The notes: a model not told the origin generated them from the sequence alone. A stretch of 18,667 nucleotides of DNA from Paracoccaceae bacterium (GCA_024304875.1 JAMWZF010000019.1:1-18667); one strand, 5' to 3'. Numbered from the stretch's first letter, positions 1 to 8,478 are shown. A program made the numbers and translations.

Positions 1-484
1 TCCGTATCCCGACCCCCGGGCGACCGGTAAACATGGCAGGCGTGTCGCCGGTCAGCCGCAAGGGCTCTGACCGGCCCGAGGGCCGGATGGTCCGCGCACC
101 CCATCGAGCCGAGATACCGTCCGGCCCCAGTACCATGCCGCCCGCGCTCATCACCCTGTCGTCCTCGAAGGCGGCCGCAAGATGCCGCAGCCACAGAGGT
201 TCGGCCACGGCAGCGTCGCCCATGAAGGCAACCAGATCGCCCGCCGCCTGCGCTATTCCGAGGTTGCGGGCGTGTGAGATGTTGGCGCTGTCGAAGCGCT
301 GCCTCTTGATGCGCCGGAACAGGGTCGCAATCCTGTCGAGCCGGTCCAGCCCGGCCTTGTCGGCAACGACGACGATCTCGAAGGCCGGATAGTCCAGTTG
401 GGTCAGCGAGGTCAGGCAGCGGGCCAGTGCGTCCGGGCGGCCGCGCGAGACGACCACCATGCTCACCGGCGGCGCATGGGTCAT
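1..484 (-). CDS. Family 2 glycosyltransferase, 3'-truncated by the window edge
   Basis: This is the N-terminal 161 codons of a GT-A fold, family 2 glycosyltransferase that would transfer a sugar from a nucleotide-sugar donor, probably to a surface glycan. What shows it: an N-terminal beta strand followed by SRGRP (residues 13-17), a hydrophobic EIVVVAD strand (36-42), and the family 2 block NISHARNLGIAQAAGD (68-83) followed by LVAFMGDAAVAEPLWL. The ATG at 484 is chosen because it overlaps the stop of the preceding kdsB-like gene by four bases (ATGA), implying translational coupling in a cysQ-kdsB-GT operon. An oddity is that the place where relatives usually carry an Asp-rich metal site (FIDDDAV type) reads FMGDAAV, so only the middle Asp remains. 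Acceptor and donor cannot be told, and the C-terminus lies outside the window. Confidence 0.85.
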   Translation of the reverse strand, partial: MTHAPPVSMVVVSRGRPDALARCLTSLTQLDYPAFEIVVVADKAGLDRLDRIATLFRRIKRQRFDSANISHARNLGIAQAAGDLVAFMGDAAVAEPLWLRHLAAAFEDDRVMSAGGMVLGPDGISARWGARTIRPSGRSEPLRLTGDTPAMFTGRPGVGIR

Positions 485-1281
485 GCCTGCCCCATCTCCG
501 CCAGCATCGCCTCGATCCGGGGCACGTCCTCGGGGTTGTTCAGCTCCCAGAACTGGCGGCCGCGGGACTGAACCTCGGTGCACAGGACGTGGATCCCGCG
601 CTCGAGGAAGCGCAACTGTTCAAGCCCCTCCAGCCCTTCCAGCGGACCCGGCTCCCACAACGGGTAAGCGGCCAGGGCCGAGGGCCGGTAGGCATAGACG
701 CCGATGTGGTGGAACACCGGGGTCGGGTCGTTTTCGGCGTAAACAGTGCCTGTGTAGGGGATCACTTCCTTGGAGAAGTAAAGGGCGTTGCGGTCGGTGC
801 CGAAGACCGCCGTGGTTCCGCCGACACGGCCGGCCCTTCGGTCCTCGATGAACCCGGACACGGCCCGTCCGTCACAGCGCAGCACCGGGGTCGCCACCTC
901 GGCCACCGGGTGATCGCCCAGATCCGCGACCAGCTCCTCGATGAACCAGGCGGGGGTCAGGGGGGCATCGCCCTGCAAATTGACGACGATATCGTATCCG
1001 CCGCCCAGCGCATCGAAAGCCTCGGCGCAGCGTTCCGTCCCGTTGCGGCAGGCCTCGGAGGTCATCACGACCTCGGCGCCGAAAGCCTCGGCGGCCTCCC
1101 GGATCCGGTCGTCGTCGGTCGCGACGACCACCCGGTCGACGCCGTTCACCGACATCGCCGCATCCCAGCTCCGCCGGATCAGGGACTTCTTCTGACCTCC
1201 CGCACCCGTCAGCTCGACCAGCGGCTTGCCCGGGTAGCGGGACGAGGCGTAGCGGGCGGGGATGACCACCAGGACGGACAT
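481..1281 (-). CDS. kdsB: 3-deoxy-manno-octulosonate cytidylyltransferase-like protein (CMP-Kdo synthetase family)
   Basis: A 266-residue member of the KdsB/KpsU family, cytosolic enzymes that make CMP-Kdo from CTP and Kdo for lipopolysaccharide or capsule. Visible motifs are the nucleotide-binding IPARYASSRYPGKPL (7-21), VVVATDDDRI (51-60), NGTERCAEA (80-88), QGDAPLTP (103-110), RNALYFSKEVIP (164-175), HHIGVYAYRP (191-200) and EGLEQLRFLERG (218-229). Length fits the family (about 250). The ATG at 1281 is chosen because it overlaps the cysQ stop by one base (TGATG) and begins exactly at the conserved N-terminus; a longer frame exists upstream but lies inside cysQ. Several positions differ from E. 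coli KdsB as I recall it: QGDEP is QGDAP, the VDTPEDL metal-site segment is LNNPEDV (N248), and the GKPMI segment is replaced by GQKKSLI. It may be a capsule-type paralogue or use a related sugar. Confidence 0.85.
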   Translation of the reverse strand: MSVLVVIPARYASSRYPGKPLVELTGAGGQKKSLIRRSWDAAMSVNGVDRVVVATDDDRIREAAEAFGAEVVMTSEACRNGTERCAEAFDALGGGYDIVVNLQGDAPLTPAWFIEELVADLGDHPVAEVATPVLRCDGRAVSGFIEDRRAGRVGGTTAVFGTDRNALYFSKEVIPYTGTVYAENDPTPVFHHIGVYAYRPSALAAYPLWEPGPLEGLEGLEQLRFLERGIHVLCTEVQSRGRQFWELNNPEDVPRIEAMLAEMGQA

Positions 1282-2078
1282 CAGGCGCTCTTCAGCTCGA
1301 CCCCGGGGGCATAGGCGATGAAGAACGGGTTCTCGAAGCCCGGCTTGCCGTAGGTCAGCGGTCGGTGGTCGTCGAAGCGGACCACCGTGCCGCCGGCTCC
1401 GGCGAGGACCGCGTGGCCCGCGGCCGTGTCCCATTCCATCGTCCGGCCGAGCCGCGGGTAGAGGTCGGCCTCGCCCGTGGCGACGAGGCAGAACTTCAGC
1501 GAGGAGCCCGCGCTGGTCATGTCCTTCACGGCATACTTGCCGATGTATTCGTCCGTGGCATGGTCCCGGTGCGACTTGGACGCCACCACCATGAGGGCGG
1601 CATTGTCGGCGGTGGACACCTTGATCGGTTCGGTCACGCCGACCTTGTCCTTGTCGTGATCGCCGGTCTCCTCGACGCTTTCGCCCAGCGCGTTCGTGAA
1701 GAACAGGCGGCCCTTCGCCGGGGCATAGACGACGCCGCGGACCGGCATGCCGTTCTCGACGTAGGCAATGTTCACGGTGAAGTCGCCGCGGCGCTGGACG
1801 AACTCCTTGGTTCCGTCAAGCGGGTCGACGATGAAGAAGGTGCTGACGTCCTGGCCGTGGGTGCCGGCCTGTTCCTCGGTCACCAGCGGCACGCCCGGGA
1901 AAGCGGCGCGCAGGCCGGCCGAGATCAGGGCGTCCGCGGCTTCGTCCGCGGCGGTGACGGGGCTCGCGTCGGCCTTGGTCATCACCTCGAATTCGGGTCC
2001 GTCGTAGATCTCCATGATCGCGTCGCCGGCCTCGAGCGCCAGGCGGCGGAATACCTCTGTCACAAGGTCGTAATCCAT
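1281..2078 (-). CDS. cysQ: 3'(2'),5'-bisphosphate nucleotidase (CysQ-type, inositol monophosphatase superfamily)
   Basis: A 265-residue Mg-dependent phosphatase that hydrolyses 3'-phosphoadenosine 5'-phosphate (PAP) to AMP, removing the by-product of PAPS-dependent sulfation and sulfate assimilation. Superfamily motifs are all present: SPVTAADEAAD (39-49), the metal-binding Glu pair TEEQ (67-70), DPLDGTKEF (85-93, the CysQ-type form of the signature), GSSLKFCLVATGEADLYPR (191-209) and TMEWDTAAGHAVL (213-225) with the third metal Asp at about 217. Start ATG 2078 is preceded by AAGGAG seven bases upstream. It leads an operon with the kdsB-like gene and the glycosyltransferase. That context suggests a role in surface polysaccharide metabolism, perhaps recycling PAP from glycan sulfation, but that is inference. 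Confidence 0.9.
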   Translation of the reverse strand: MDYDLVTEVFRRLALEAGDAIMEIYDGPEFEVMTKADASPVTAADEAADALISAGLRAAFPGVPLVTEEQAGTHGQDVSTFFIVDPLDGTKEFVQRRGDFTVNIAYVENGMPVRGVVYAPAKGRLFFTNALGESVEETGDHDKDKVGVTEPIKVSTADNAALMVVASKSHRDHATDEYIGKYAVKDMTSAGSSLKFCLVATGEADLYPRLGRTMEWDTAAGHAVLAGAGGTVVRFDDHRPLTYGKPGFENPFFIAYAPGVELKSA

Positions 2079-2117
2079 CGCTCTGCTCCTTATTCCAGCC
2101 CTTATCGAGCGTTATCG

Positions 2118-2146
2118 TTGATCTGCGATTCCGCCCCTCTTATGCT
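2118..2146 (+). promoter_or_regulatory. Candidate sigma-70-type promoter for the permease operon
   Basis: -35 TTGATC (2118-2123), 17-base spacer, -10 TATGCT (2141-2146); each box matches 4 of 6 consensus bases. The predicted start of transcription near 2153 lies downstream of an in-frame ATG at 2142, which supports the ATG at 2232 as the permease start. Confidence 0.45.
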
Positions 2147-2167
2147 GGCGCGGCAGGACATCGGCAA
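2139..2167 (-). promoter_or_regulatory. Candidate sigma-70-type promoter for the cysQ operon
   Basis: Read on the minus strand: -35 TTGCCG (2167-2162), a 17-base spacer, and -10 CATAAG (2144-2139). Each box matches 4 of 6 consensus bases. Transcription would begin near 2132 and give a leader of about 55 nt to cysQ. Its -10 lies on top of the -10 of the opposing promoter for the permease. Confidence 0.45.
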
Positions 2168-2231
2168 GGAAATCGTGGCATGGGGCCTTGTCCCGACATG
2201 CCCCGGTCAGACGAGAGGCAGCCCAGAGCAG

Positions 2232-3053
2232 ATGTTTCAAAGGACCGCCCCCAGGACGAACGCAGGCAGCGCCTTCGCCCTGCTCGAGCTGATCTATCAC
2301 GCCACCGTCCGCCACGTCCGGCAAACCCACCGAAACGCCCTGATCGGCCTGCTGATGAACATGCTGCAGACGGTCGTCTTCGTGCTGGCCTTCTACATCA
2401 TGTTCACCGTCCTCGGCCTGCGCGGCAACGCGGTGCGGGGCGATTTCATGCTCTACATCATGTCGGGGATCTTCCTGTTCCTGACCCACACCAAGGCGCT
2501 GGGCGCCGTGCTGGGGTCCGAGGGCCCGGCCTCCCAGATGATGAAGCACGCGCCGATGAACACGCTGGTGGCGATCACCTCGGCGGCGCTCGGAACGCTC
2601 TACACCCAGACCCTGTCGCTGCTGACGGTGCTGTTCCTCTACCACGCGATCGTGACCCCCATCCACATCGACCAGCCGGCCCTGGCGATGAGCATGTTCA
2701 TCCTCGCCTGGTTCTCGGGCTGCGCGATCGGACTCTGCTTTCTCGCCGCCAAGCCATGGTTTCCGGGGCCGGTCGGCGTGGTCAGTTCGGTCTATTCCCG
2801 GGCCAACATGATCGCCTCGGGCAAGATGTTCCTCGCCAACACGATGCCCGGGTACATGCTGGCCTGGTTCGACTGGAACCCGCTGTTCCACACCATCGAC
2901 CAGGCGCGGGGCTTCACCTTCATCAATTACAACCCCCACTTCAGCTCGATCACCTACCCGCTGTATCTTAGCCTGGTCCTGGTCCTGATCGGTCTGATGG
3001 GCGATTTCTATACCAAGCGACACGCTTCGGTCAGCTGGAGTGCCGCACGATGA
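2232..3053 (+). CDS. ABC-2 type transporter permease (KpsM-like polysaccharide export permease)
   Basis: A 273-residue integral inner-membrane protein resembling ABC-2 permeases that export capsular or O-antigen polysaccharide with a separate ATPase. Hydrophobic segments lie at roughly residues 36-62, 71-90, 110-140, 150-173, 178-210 (weaker) and 238-258, fitting a six-span permease. The amphipathic N-terminus (LLELIYHATVRHVRQTHRN, 17-35) before the first span and the aromatic, Trp-containing loop before the last span (AWFDWNPLFHTIDQARGF, 211-228) are typical of the family. The frame is open far upstream, but that part is antisense to cysQ; the ATG at 2232 follows a plausible promoter and begins where family similarity begins. 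No ATPase gene lies in this window. The stop overlaps the next gene by four bases. Capsule export is inferred from the neighbouring cysQ-kdsB-GT operon. Confidence 0.8.
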   Translation: MFQRTAPRTNAGSAFALLELIYHATVRHVRQTHRNALIGLLMNMLQTVVFVLAFYIMFTVLGLRGNAVRGDFMLYIMSGIFLFLTHTKALGAVLGSEGPASQMMKHAPMNTLVAITSAALGTLYTQTLSLLTVLFLYHAIVTPIHIDQPALAMSMFILAWFSGCAIGLCFLAAKPWFPGPVGVVSSVYSRANMIASGKMFLANTMPGYMLAWFDWNPLFHTIDQARGFTFINYNPHFSSITYPLYLSLVLVLIGLMGDFYTKRHASVSWSAAR

Positions 3054-3643
3054 TCAGACTTGCAGTTGTCCTTTGTCTCTGGGCCGGCCTCGTCTCGGCA
3101 CAGAGCTTTCCGGCGCTTTACGACGTCACCGGCGTGTCCGAGGGCGACGTCCTGAACGTGCGGACCGGCCCCGACGCGGCAACCGAAATCGTCGGGAGCC
3201 TCGCGCCCGGCGCGATCGGAATCGAGGTCGTCGAGGAAGCGGACGGCTGGGGCCGGGTCAATATCGACGAGGCGTCGGGTTGGGCGTCGCTCACCTACCT
3301 CACCCGCCAGCCGGGGCAGGAGGATGCCGCCCTGCCGCCCCGCCTGCGCTGCGGCGGAACAGAGCCGTTCTGGTCCCTCGTCACCACCGGCGAGGAGGTG
3401 ATCCTCGACGAGATGGCGACCAACCGGACCCGCAGCTGGCCGCAGTCGCAGACCCTGAGAGCCGACGGCCGGATCGAGCCCTACGCGATCATCGGGCCCG
3501 AGGGCGAGCCCGTGGCCATCGTCAGCCGCACGGCCTGCAGCGACGGGATGTCGGACCGGGCCTTCGGACTGCGGCTGGAGGTCCTCGTGAGGGACGAGGA
3601 CCCCTACCTTCTATCGGGCTGTTGCAGCATCGAGGGCAACTGA
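3050..3643 (+). CDS. Exported SH3-domain protein with a COG3650-like C-terminal domain
   Basis: A 197-residue predicted periplasmic protein. A signal peptide (1-18, hydrophobic core LAVVLCLWAGLVSA, cleavage before QSF) is followed by a bacterial SH3 domain (about 22-87) with the hallmark pattern LNVRTGPDAATEIVGSL (35-51) and DGWGRVN...SGWASLTYL (66-84). The second half opens with RCGGTEPFWSL (100-110), a motif I associate with COG3650-type envelope proteins of unknown function, and ends with Cys-Cys (191-192). Cysteines at 101, 163, 191 and 192 could form disulfides. The start ATG overlaps the permease stop (ATGA), so the two are probably co-translated. Bacterial SH3 domains often bind cell-wall peptides; the true ligand is unknown. 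Confidence 0.8.
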   Translation: MIRLAVVLCLWAGLVSAQSFPALYDVTGVSEGDVLNVRTGPDAATEIVGSLAPGAIGIEVVEEADGWGRVNIDEASGWASLTYLTRQPGQEDAALPPRLRCGGTEPFWSLVTTGEEVILDEMATNRTRSWPQSQTLRADGRIEPYAIIGPEGEPVAIVSRTACSDGMSDRAFGLRLEVLVRDEDPYLLSGCCSIEGN

Positions 3644-3701
3644 CCTGGAGGGTGGGTCAAGACCAACCACACGGAGCCACCGCCAATGCAGCCGGTTTGG
3701 T

Positions 3702-4328
3702 TCAGGTCACCACCCGCATTGTCAGGTTGATCCGCCCGCCGTCCTTGAGCAGGGTCGAGGTCCCCGGCTTCACACGGTCCACCCCGTGGTGAAGCAGTCG
3801 CGCCGCGCCCCCCAGCACGAGAACGTCGCCCGAAGCCAGCCACAGGCTTTCCGTCGTGCCGCCCCGTTCCTCGGTCCCGACCCGGAAGAGCGCATCATCG
3901 CCGAGCGAGACCGACACCACCGGCATGTCGAAATCCGCCTCGTCCTTGTCCTGGTGCAGGCCCATCTTCGCGGTGCCGGTGTAGAAGTTGACGAGGCAGC
4001 ACTCCGGCTGCCGGTCGACGCCCGACACGGCATCCCAGATCGACAGCGCCTCGGGCGGAATAGGGGGCCAGTCGGTGCCGGCGGGATGCTTGTCGACATA
4101 GCGGTATCCGCGCCGGTCCGAATACCAGCCAAAGCGGCCGGCTGACGTCATCCGGACCGACATCTTCCTGCCCCAGCGGGTTTCGGGCGAAAACAGGGGC
4201 GCCGCGGCCACGACACCGCGGATCGCATCGCGCAGGGCCTCTTGCCCCGGGCGGTCCAGAAATCTTTTCCAGAGCATCACGCCACGGATCGACAGCGGGG
4301 CCGCTCCGGCGCCTGCTCTTGCGGGCAT
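3702..4328 (-). CDS. alkB: AlkB-like alpha-ketoglutarate-dependent dioxygenase (DNA/RNA alkylation repair)
   Basis: A 208-residue Fe(II)/2-oxoglutarate dioxygenase of the AlkB family, which oxidatively removes methyl groups such as 1-methyladenine and 3-methylcytosine from nucleic acids. The catalytic set is complete: GLHQDKDE (123-130) supplies Fe ligands H125 and D127, RLLHHGV (177-183) supplies the second His (H181 by alignment with E. coli), and GGRINLTMR (197-205) supplies R199 and R205 that hold 2-oxoglutarate. FGWYSDRRGYRY (67-78) fits the substrate-recognition lid. Start choice is uncertain: GGAGGT at 4346-4341 is 12 bases before this ATG and only 3 before an in-frame GTG at 4337, which would add three residues. 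It is divergent from dnaK and convergent with the SH3-protein gene. Confidence 0.93.
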   Translation of the reverse strand: MPARAGAGAAPLSIRGVMLWKRFLDRPGQEALRDAIRGVVAAAPLFSPETRWGRKMSVRMTSAGRFGWYSDRRGYRYVDKHPAGTDWPPIPPEALSIWDAVSGVDRQPECCLVNFYTGTAKMGLHQDKDEADFDMPVVSVSLGDDALFRVGTEERGGTTESLWLASGDVLVLGGAARLLHHGVDRVKPGTSTLLKDGGRINLTMRVVT

Positions 4329-4356
4329 TTTTGTCACATTACCTCCGGTGGGGGCC

Positions 4357-4387
4357 GTTGCAGGCCCACGGTGCCCTGCCTATATAG
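4357..4387 (+). promoter_or_regulatory. Candidate dnaK promoter, sigma-70 or RpoH (sigma-32) type
   Basis: TTGCAG (4358-4363), 17 bases, then TATATA (4381-4386) fits sigma-70. Read as the alphaproteobacterial heat-shock pattern (CTTG, 17-18 bases, CYTATNT), it is GTTG (4357-4360), 18 bases and CCTATAT (4379-4385), a close match. RpoH control of dnaK is established in relatives. The predicted start near 4392 leaves a leader of about 100 nt. Confidence 0.55.
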
Positions 4388-4410
4388 CGCTCTGATCGGC
4401 AACGGGCGAA
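4380..4410 (-). promoter_or_regulatory. Candidate alkB promoter sharing the dnaK -10 box
   Basis: CTATATAG at 4380-4387 is a perfect palindrome, so it offers the same TATATA -10 on the minus strand. A weak -35, TTCGCC (4410-4405), lies 18 bases upstream. Transcription would start near 4374, about 46 nt before alkB. The weak -35 keeps confidence low. Confidence 0.3.
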
Positions 4411-4442
4411 CGCCCCGCGCCAAGTACCAGAAGGCGCGGGCG
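4411..4442 (+). promoter_or_regulatory. Hairpin in the dnaK 5' leader
   Basis: CGCCCCGCGCC (4411-4421) pairs with GGCGCGGGCG (4433-4442) to give about 10 base pairs with one bulged C and an 11-base loop. It lies between the predicted transcription start and the ribosome-binding site. A competing fold (GGGCG with CGCCC, 4404-4415) uses the same 5' arm. It could affect leader stability or translation, but no function is shown. Confidence 0.4.
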
Positions 4443-4493
4443 CCGGATAAGGGTTCGCGCCGCTCAAACCGCCTGAAGAGAAGGGATTTGAAA

Positions 4494-6413
<1,920 letters not shown>

Positions 6414-6431
6414 TGCGCCCCAATGACCTGC

Positions 6432-6462
6432 GGACCGGCTGCCCGAAAGGGACGGCCGGTCC
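6432..6462 (+). other. Strong hairpin in the dnaK-dnaJ intergenic gap
   Basis: GGACCGGC (6432-6439) and GCCGGTCC (6455-6462) form a perfect 8-bp stem. Inside it CCC (6442-6444) pairs with GGG (6449-6451) around a GAAA tetraloop, a GNRA-type cap. There is no T-run after it, so it is more likely an mRNA processing, stability or attenuation element than a full terminator. It would help set the DnaK:DnaJ ratio; that function is inferred. Confidence 0.6.
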
Positions 6463-6486
6463 GTTCGGTTCAAGGAGACGATCCGG

Positions 6487-7644
6487 ATGAGCAAACGCGA
6501 TTTCTACGAAGTGCTCGGGGTCTCTCGGGGTGCGGATGCCGACGAGATCAAGAAGGCCTATCGCAAGAAGGCCAAGGAACTTCACCCCGACCGCAACGCC
6601 GACAATCCCAACGCCGAGACCCAGTTCAAGGAAGCGAACGAGGCCTACGAGGTCCTGAAGGATGCCGACAAGAAGGCGGCCTACGACCGGTTCGGACATG
6701 CGGCCTTCGAGGGCGGCATGGGCGGCGGCGGACGACCTGGCGCCGGCGGATTCCACGGCCAGGGCGACTTCGCCTCGGCCTTCTCCGACGTGTTCGACGA
6801 CCTTTTCGGCGATTTCATGGGCCGGTCGCGCGGGGCCGGTGGCGGCCGTAGCCGTGCCGCTCGCGGCTCGGACCTGCGCTACAACCTGCGCGTGACGCTG
6901 GAAGACGCTTACAAGGGCCTGCAAAAGACCATCCAGGTGCCGACCTCCGTCCCTTGCGGCACCTGCCGCGGGACAGGAGCAGAAGGCGGCGCCGAACCGC
7001 AGACCTGTCCGACCTGTTCCGGCATGGGCAAGGTCCGGGCGCAACAGGGCTTCTTCACGGTCGAGCAGACCTGCCCGACCTGCAACGGCCTTGGCCAGAC
7101 GATCAAGAACCCCTGCCACACCTGCCACGGCGAAGGCCGGGTCGAGAAGGATCGCGCCCTGTCGGTCAACATCCCGGCGGGTGTCGAGACCGGCACGCGG
7201 ATCCGTCTGGCTGGAGAAGGTGAAGCCGGCCTGCGCGGCGGCCCTGCCGGCGATCTGTACATCTTCATCGAGGTCAAGGACCACGAGCTGTTCCAGCGGG
7301 ACGGCAGCCACCTCTACTGCCGCGTGCCCGTGTCGGTGGCCTCCGCCGCGCTGGGTGGAGACATCGAGGTCCCGACCATCGACGGCGGCCGTTCCCGGGT
7401 GAAAGTGCCCGAGGGGAGCCAGTCCGGCCGCCAGATGCGGCTCAAGGGGAAGGGCATGCCCTCCCTGCGGGGCGGCGGGCACGGTGACATGTTCATCGAA
7501 CTGGCGGTCGAAACGCCAGTGAACCTCACCGCCCGCCAGAAGGAGATCCTGCGCGAGTTCGACAAGATCGAGGCCGAGAACAATCCGCAGACATCCAGCT
7601 TCTTCAAGTCGGTCAAGAGCTTCTGGGATTCGATGAAGGGCTGA
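6487..7644 (+). CDS. dnaJ: Chaperone protein DnaJ (Hsp40)
   Basis: A 385-residue type I J-protein that delivers clients to DnaK and stimulates its ATPase. Domains in order: J domain (1-70) with the essential HPD at 33-35; a Gly/Phe-rich stretch (about 77-125); a zinc-finger region with four CxxCxGxG repeats (CGTCRGTG, CPTCSGMG, CPTCNGLG, CHTCHGEG); and C-terminal substrate-binding beta domains containing RIRLAGEGEAGLRGGPAGDLYI. All eight zinc cysteines are present. The start is set by AAGGAG at 6471-6476, ten bases before the ATG, and by the canonical N-terminus MSKRDFYEVLGV. It follows dnaK on the same strand. Confidence 0.98.
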   Translation: MSKRDFYEVLGVSRGADADEIKKAYRKKAKELHPDRNADNPNAETQFKEANEAYEVLKDADKKAAYDRFGHAAFEGGMGGGGRPGAGGFHGQGDFASAFSDVFDDLFGDFMGRSRGAGGGRSRAARGSDLRYNLRVTLEDAYKGLQKTIQVPTSVPCGTCRGTGAEGGAEPQTCPTCSGMGKVRAQQGFFTVEQTCPTCNGLGQTIKNPCHTCHGEGRVEKDRALSVNIPAGVETGTRIRLAGEGEAGLRGGPAGDLYIFIEVKDHELFQRDGSHLYCRVPVSVASAALGGDIEVPTIDGGRSRVKVPEGSQSGRQMRLKGKGMPSLRGGGHGDMFIELAVETPVNLTARQKEILREFDKIEAENNPQTSSFFKSVKSFWDSMKG

Positions 7645-7648
7645 GATT

Positions 7649-7670
7649 GGGGTGGGTTTCAGCCCACCCC
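7649..7670 (+). terminator. Terminator-like hairpin after dnaJ
   Basis: GGGGTGGG (7649-7656) pairs perfectly with CCCACCCC (7663-7670) around the six-base loop TTTCAG, starting four bases after the dnaJ stop. It probably ends the dnaK-dnaJ transcript. No T-run follows, so termination strength is uncertain and some read-through into radC is possible. Confidence 0.6.
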
Positions 7671-7716
7671 GCACCCATTAACAGCCCGTTTACCCGAATC
7701 GCGCGACGCTGGCGGC

Positions 7717-8478
7717 ATGACCCGCACAACCCTCGCCGAGGCTCCGCGCCTGTTCGACCTCATCGACGCCGACGAGGTGAAACCGCGCCCGCGGAACGAC
7801 AAGGCGCCATCCTACCTGCGCGATCACCGGACGCGTTTGCGCGAGCGTTTCCTGCATGGCGGGGCCGATGCCATGCCCGACTACGAACTGCTGGAACTGG
7901 TCCTGTTCCGCGCCATCCCCCGGCAGGACGTCAAACCCCTGGCCCGTCACCTGATCGAGGTCTTCGGCGATTTCGCCGCTGTCCTCTCCGCCCCGGCCGC
8001 GCGCCTGCGCGAGGTGAAGGGCGTGGGCGACGCCGTGGTGACCGAGCTCAAGGTCGTCGAGGCGGCCGCCCACAGGCTGGCCCGCGCCCGCGTCCTGCAA
8101 CGACAGGTCATTTCCGGCTGGGACACTGTGGTCACCTACTGCCGGACGGTCATGGCCCACCGCGAGACCGAACAGTTCCGCGTTCTCTATCTCGACCGCA
8201 AGAACGTCCTGATCGCCGACGAGGCGCAGGGCAAGGGCACCGTCGACCACGTTCCGGTCTACCCGCGCGAGGTGGTCAAGCGCGCGCTTGAACTGAACGC
8301 GAGCGCCCTCATCCTCGTCCACAATCATCCCAGCGGCGATCCGGCGCCCTCGCGCGAGGATATCGACATGACGGGCTTGATCGACGCCGCGGCGCGGGCC
8401 CTATCCATCGTCGTACACGACCACATCATCGTCGGGGCGCAAGGCGAACTCAGCTTTCGGGCGGAGGGACTTCTCTAG
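7717..8478 (+). CDS. radC: RadC family JAB/MPN-domain protein
   Basis: A 253-residue RadC-like protein. The N-terminal part holds a helix-hairpin-helix-like segment, VKGVGDAVVTELKVVEAA (100-117), which may bind DNA. The C-terminal JAB/MPN metalloprotease-like domain has the zinc motif HNHPSGDPAPSREDID (202-217), with H202, H204, S212 and D215 positioned as in JAMM proteins. RadC was once linked to DNA repair, but its biochemical role is unresolved, so no substrate should be assumed. The ATG at 7717 gives normal family length, and no clear Shine-Dalgarno is seen before it. It lies on the same strand as dnaJ, 72 bases away with a hairpin between, so it is probably a separate unit. Confidence 0.92.
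   Translation: MTRTTLAEAPRLFDLIDADEVKPRPRNDKAPSYLRDHRTRLRERFLHGGADAMPDYELLELVLFRAIPRQDVKPLARHLIEVFGDFAAVLSAPAARLREVKGVGDAVVTELKVVEAAAHRLARARVLQRQVISGWDTVVTYCRTVMAHRETEQFRVLYLDRKNVLIADEAQGKGTVDHVPVYPREVVKRALELNASALILVHNHPSGDPAPSREDIDMTGLIDAAARALSIVVHDHIIVGAQGELSFRAEGLL

Noticed and set aside
1365..2231. A long upstream extension of the permease frame.
   Set aside because: It is antisense to cysQ and has no membrane or domain features; the ATG at 2232 fits the family start and the promoter.
3644..3701. Possible bidirectional terminator between the SH3-protein gene and alkB.
   Set aside because: Only imperfect short pairings (such as GGTGGG with CCAACC) and no T-rich tail; not convincing.
4242..4493. 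An upstream extension of the dnaK frame.
   Set aside because: It covers the alkB 5' end and the dnaK promoter; DnaK begins at MAKVIGIDLG.
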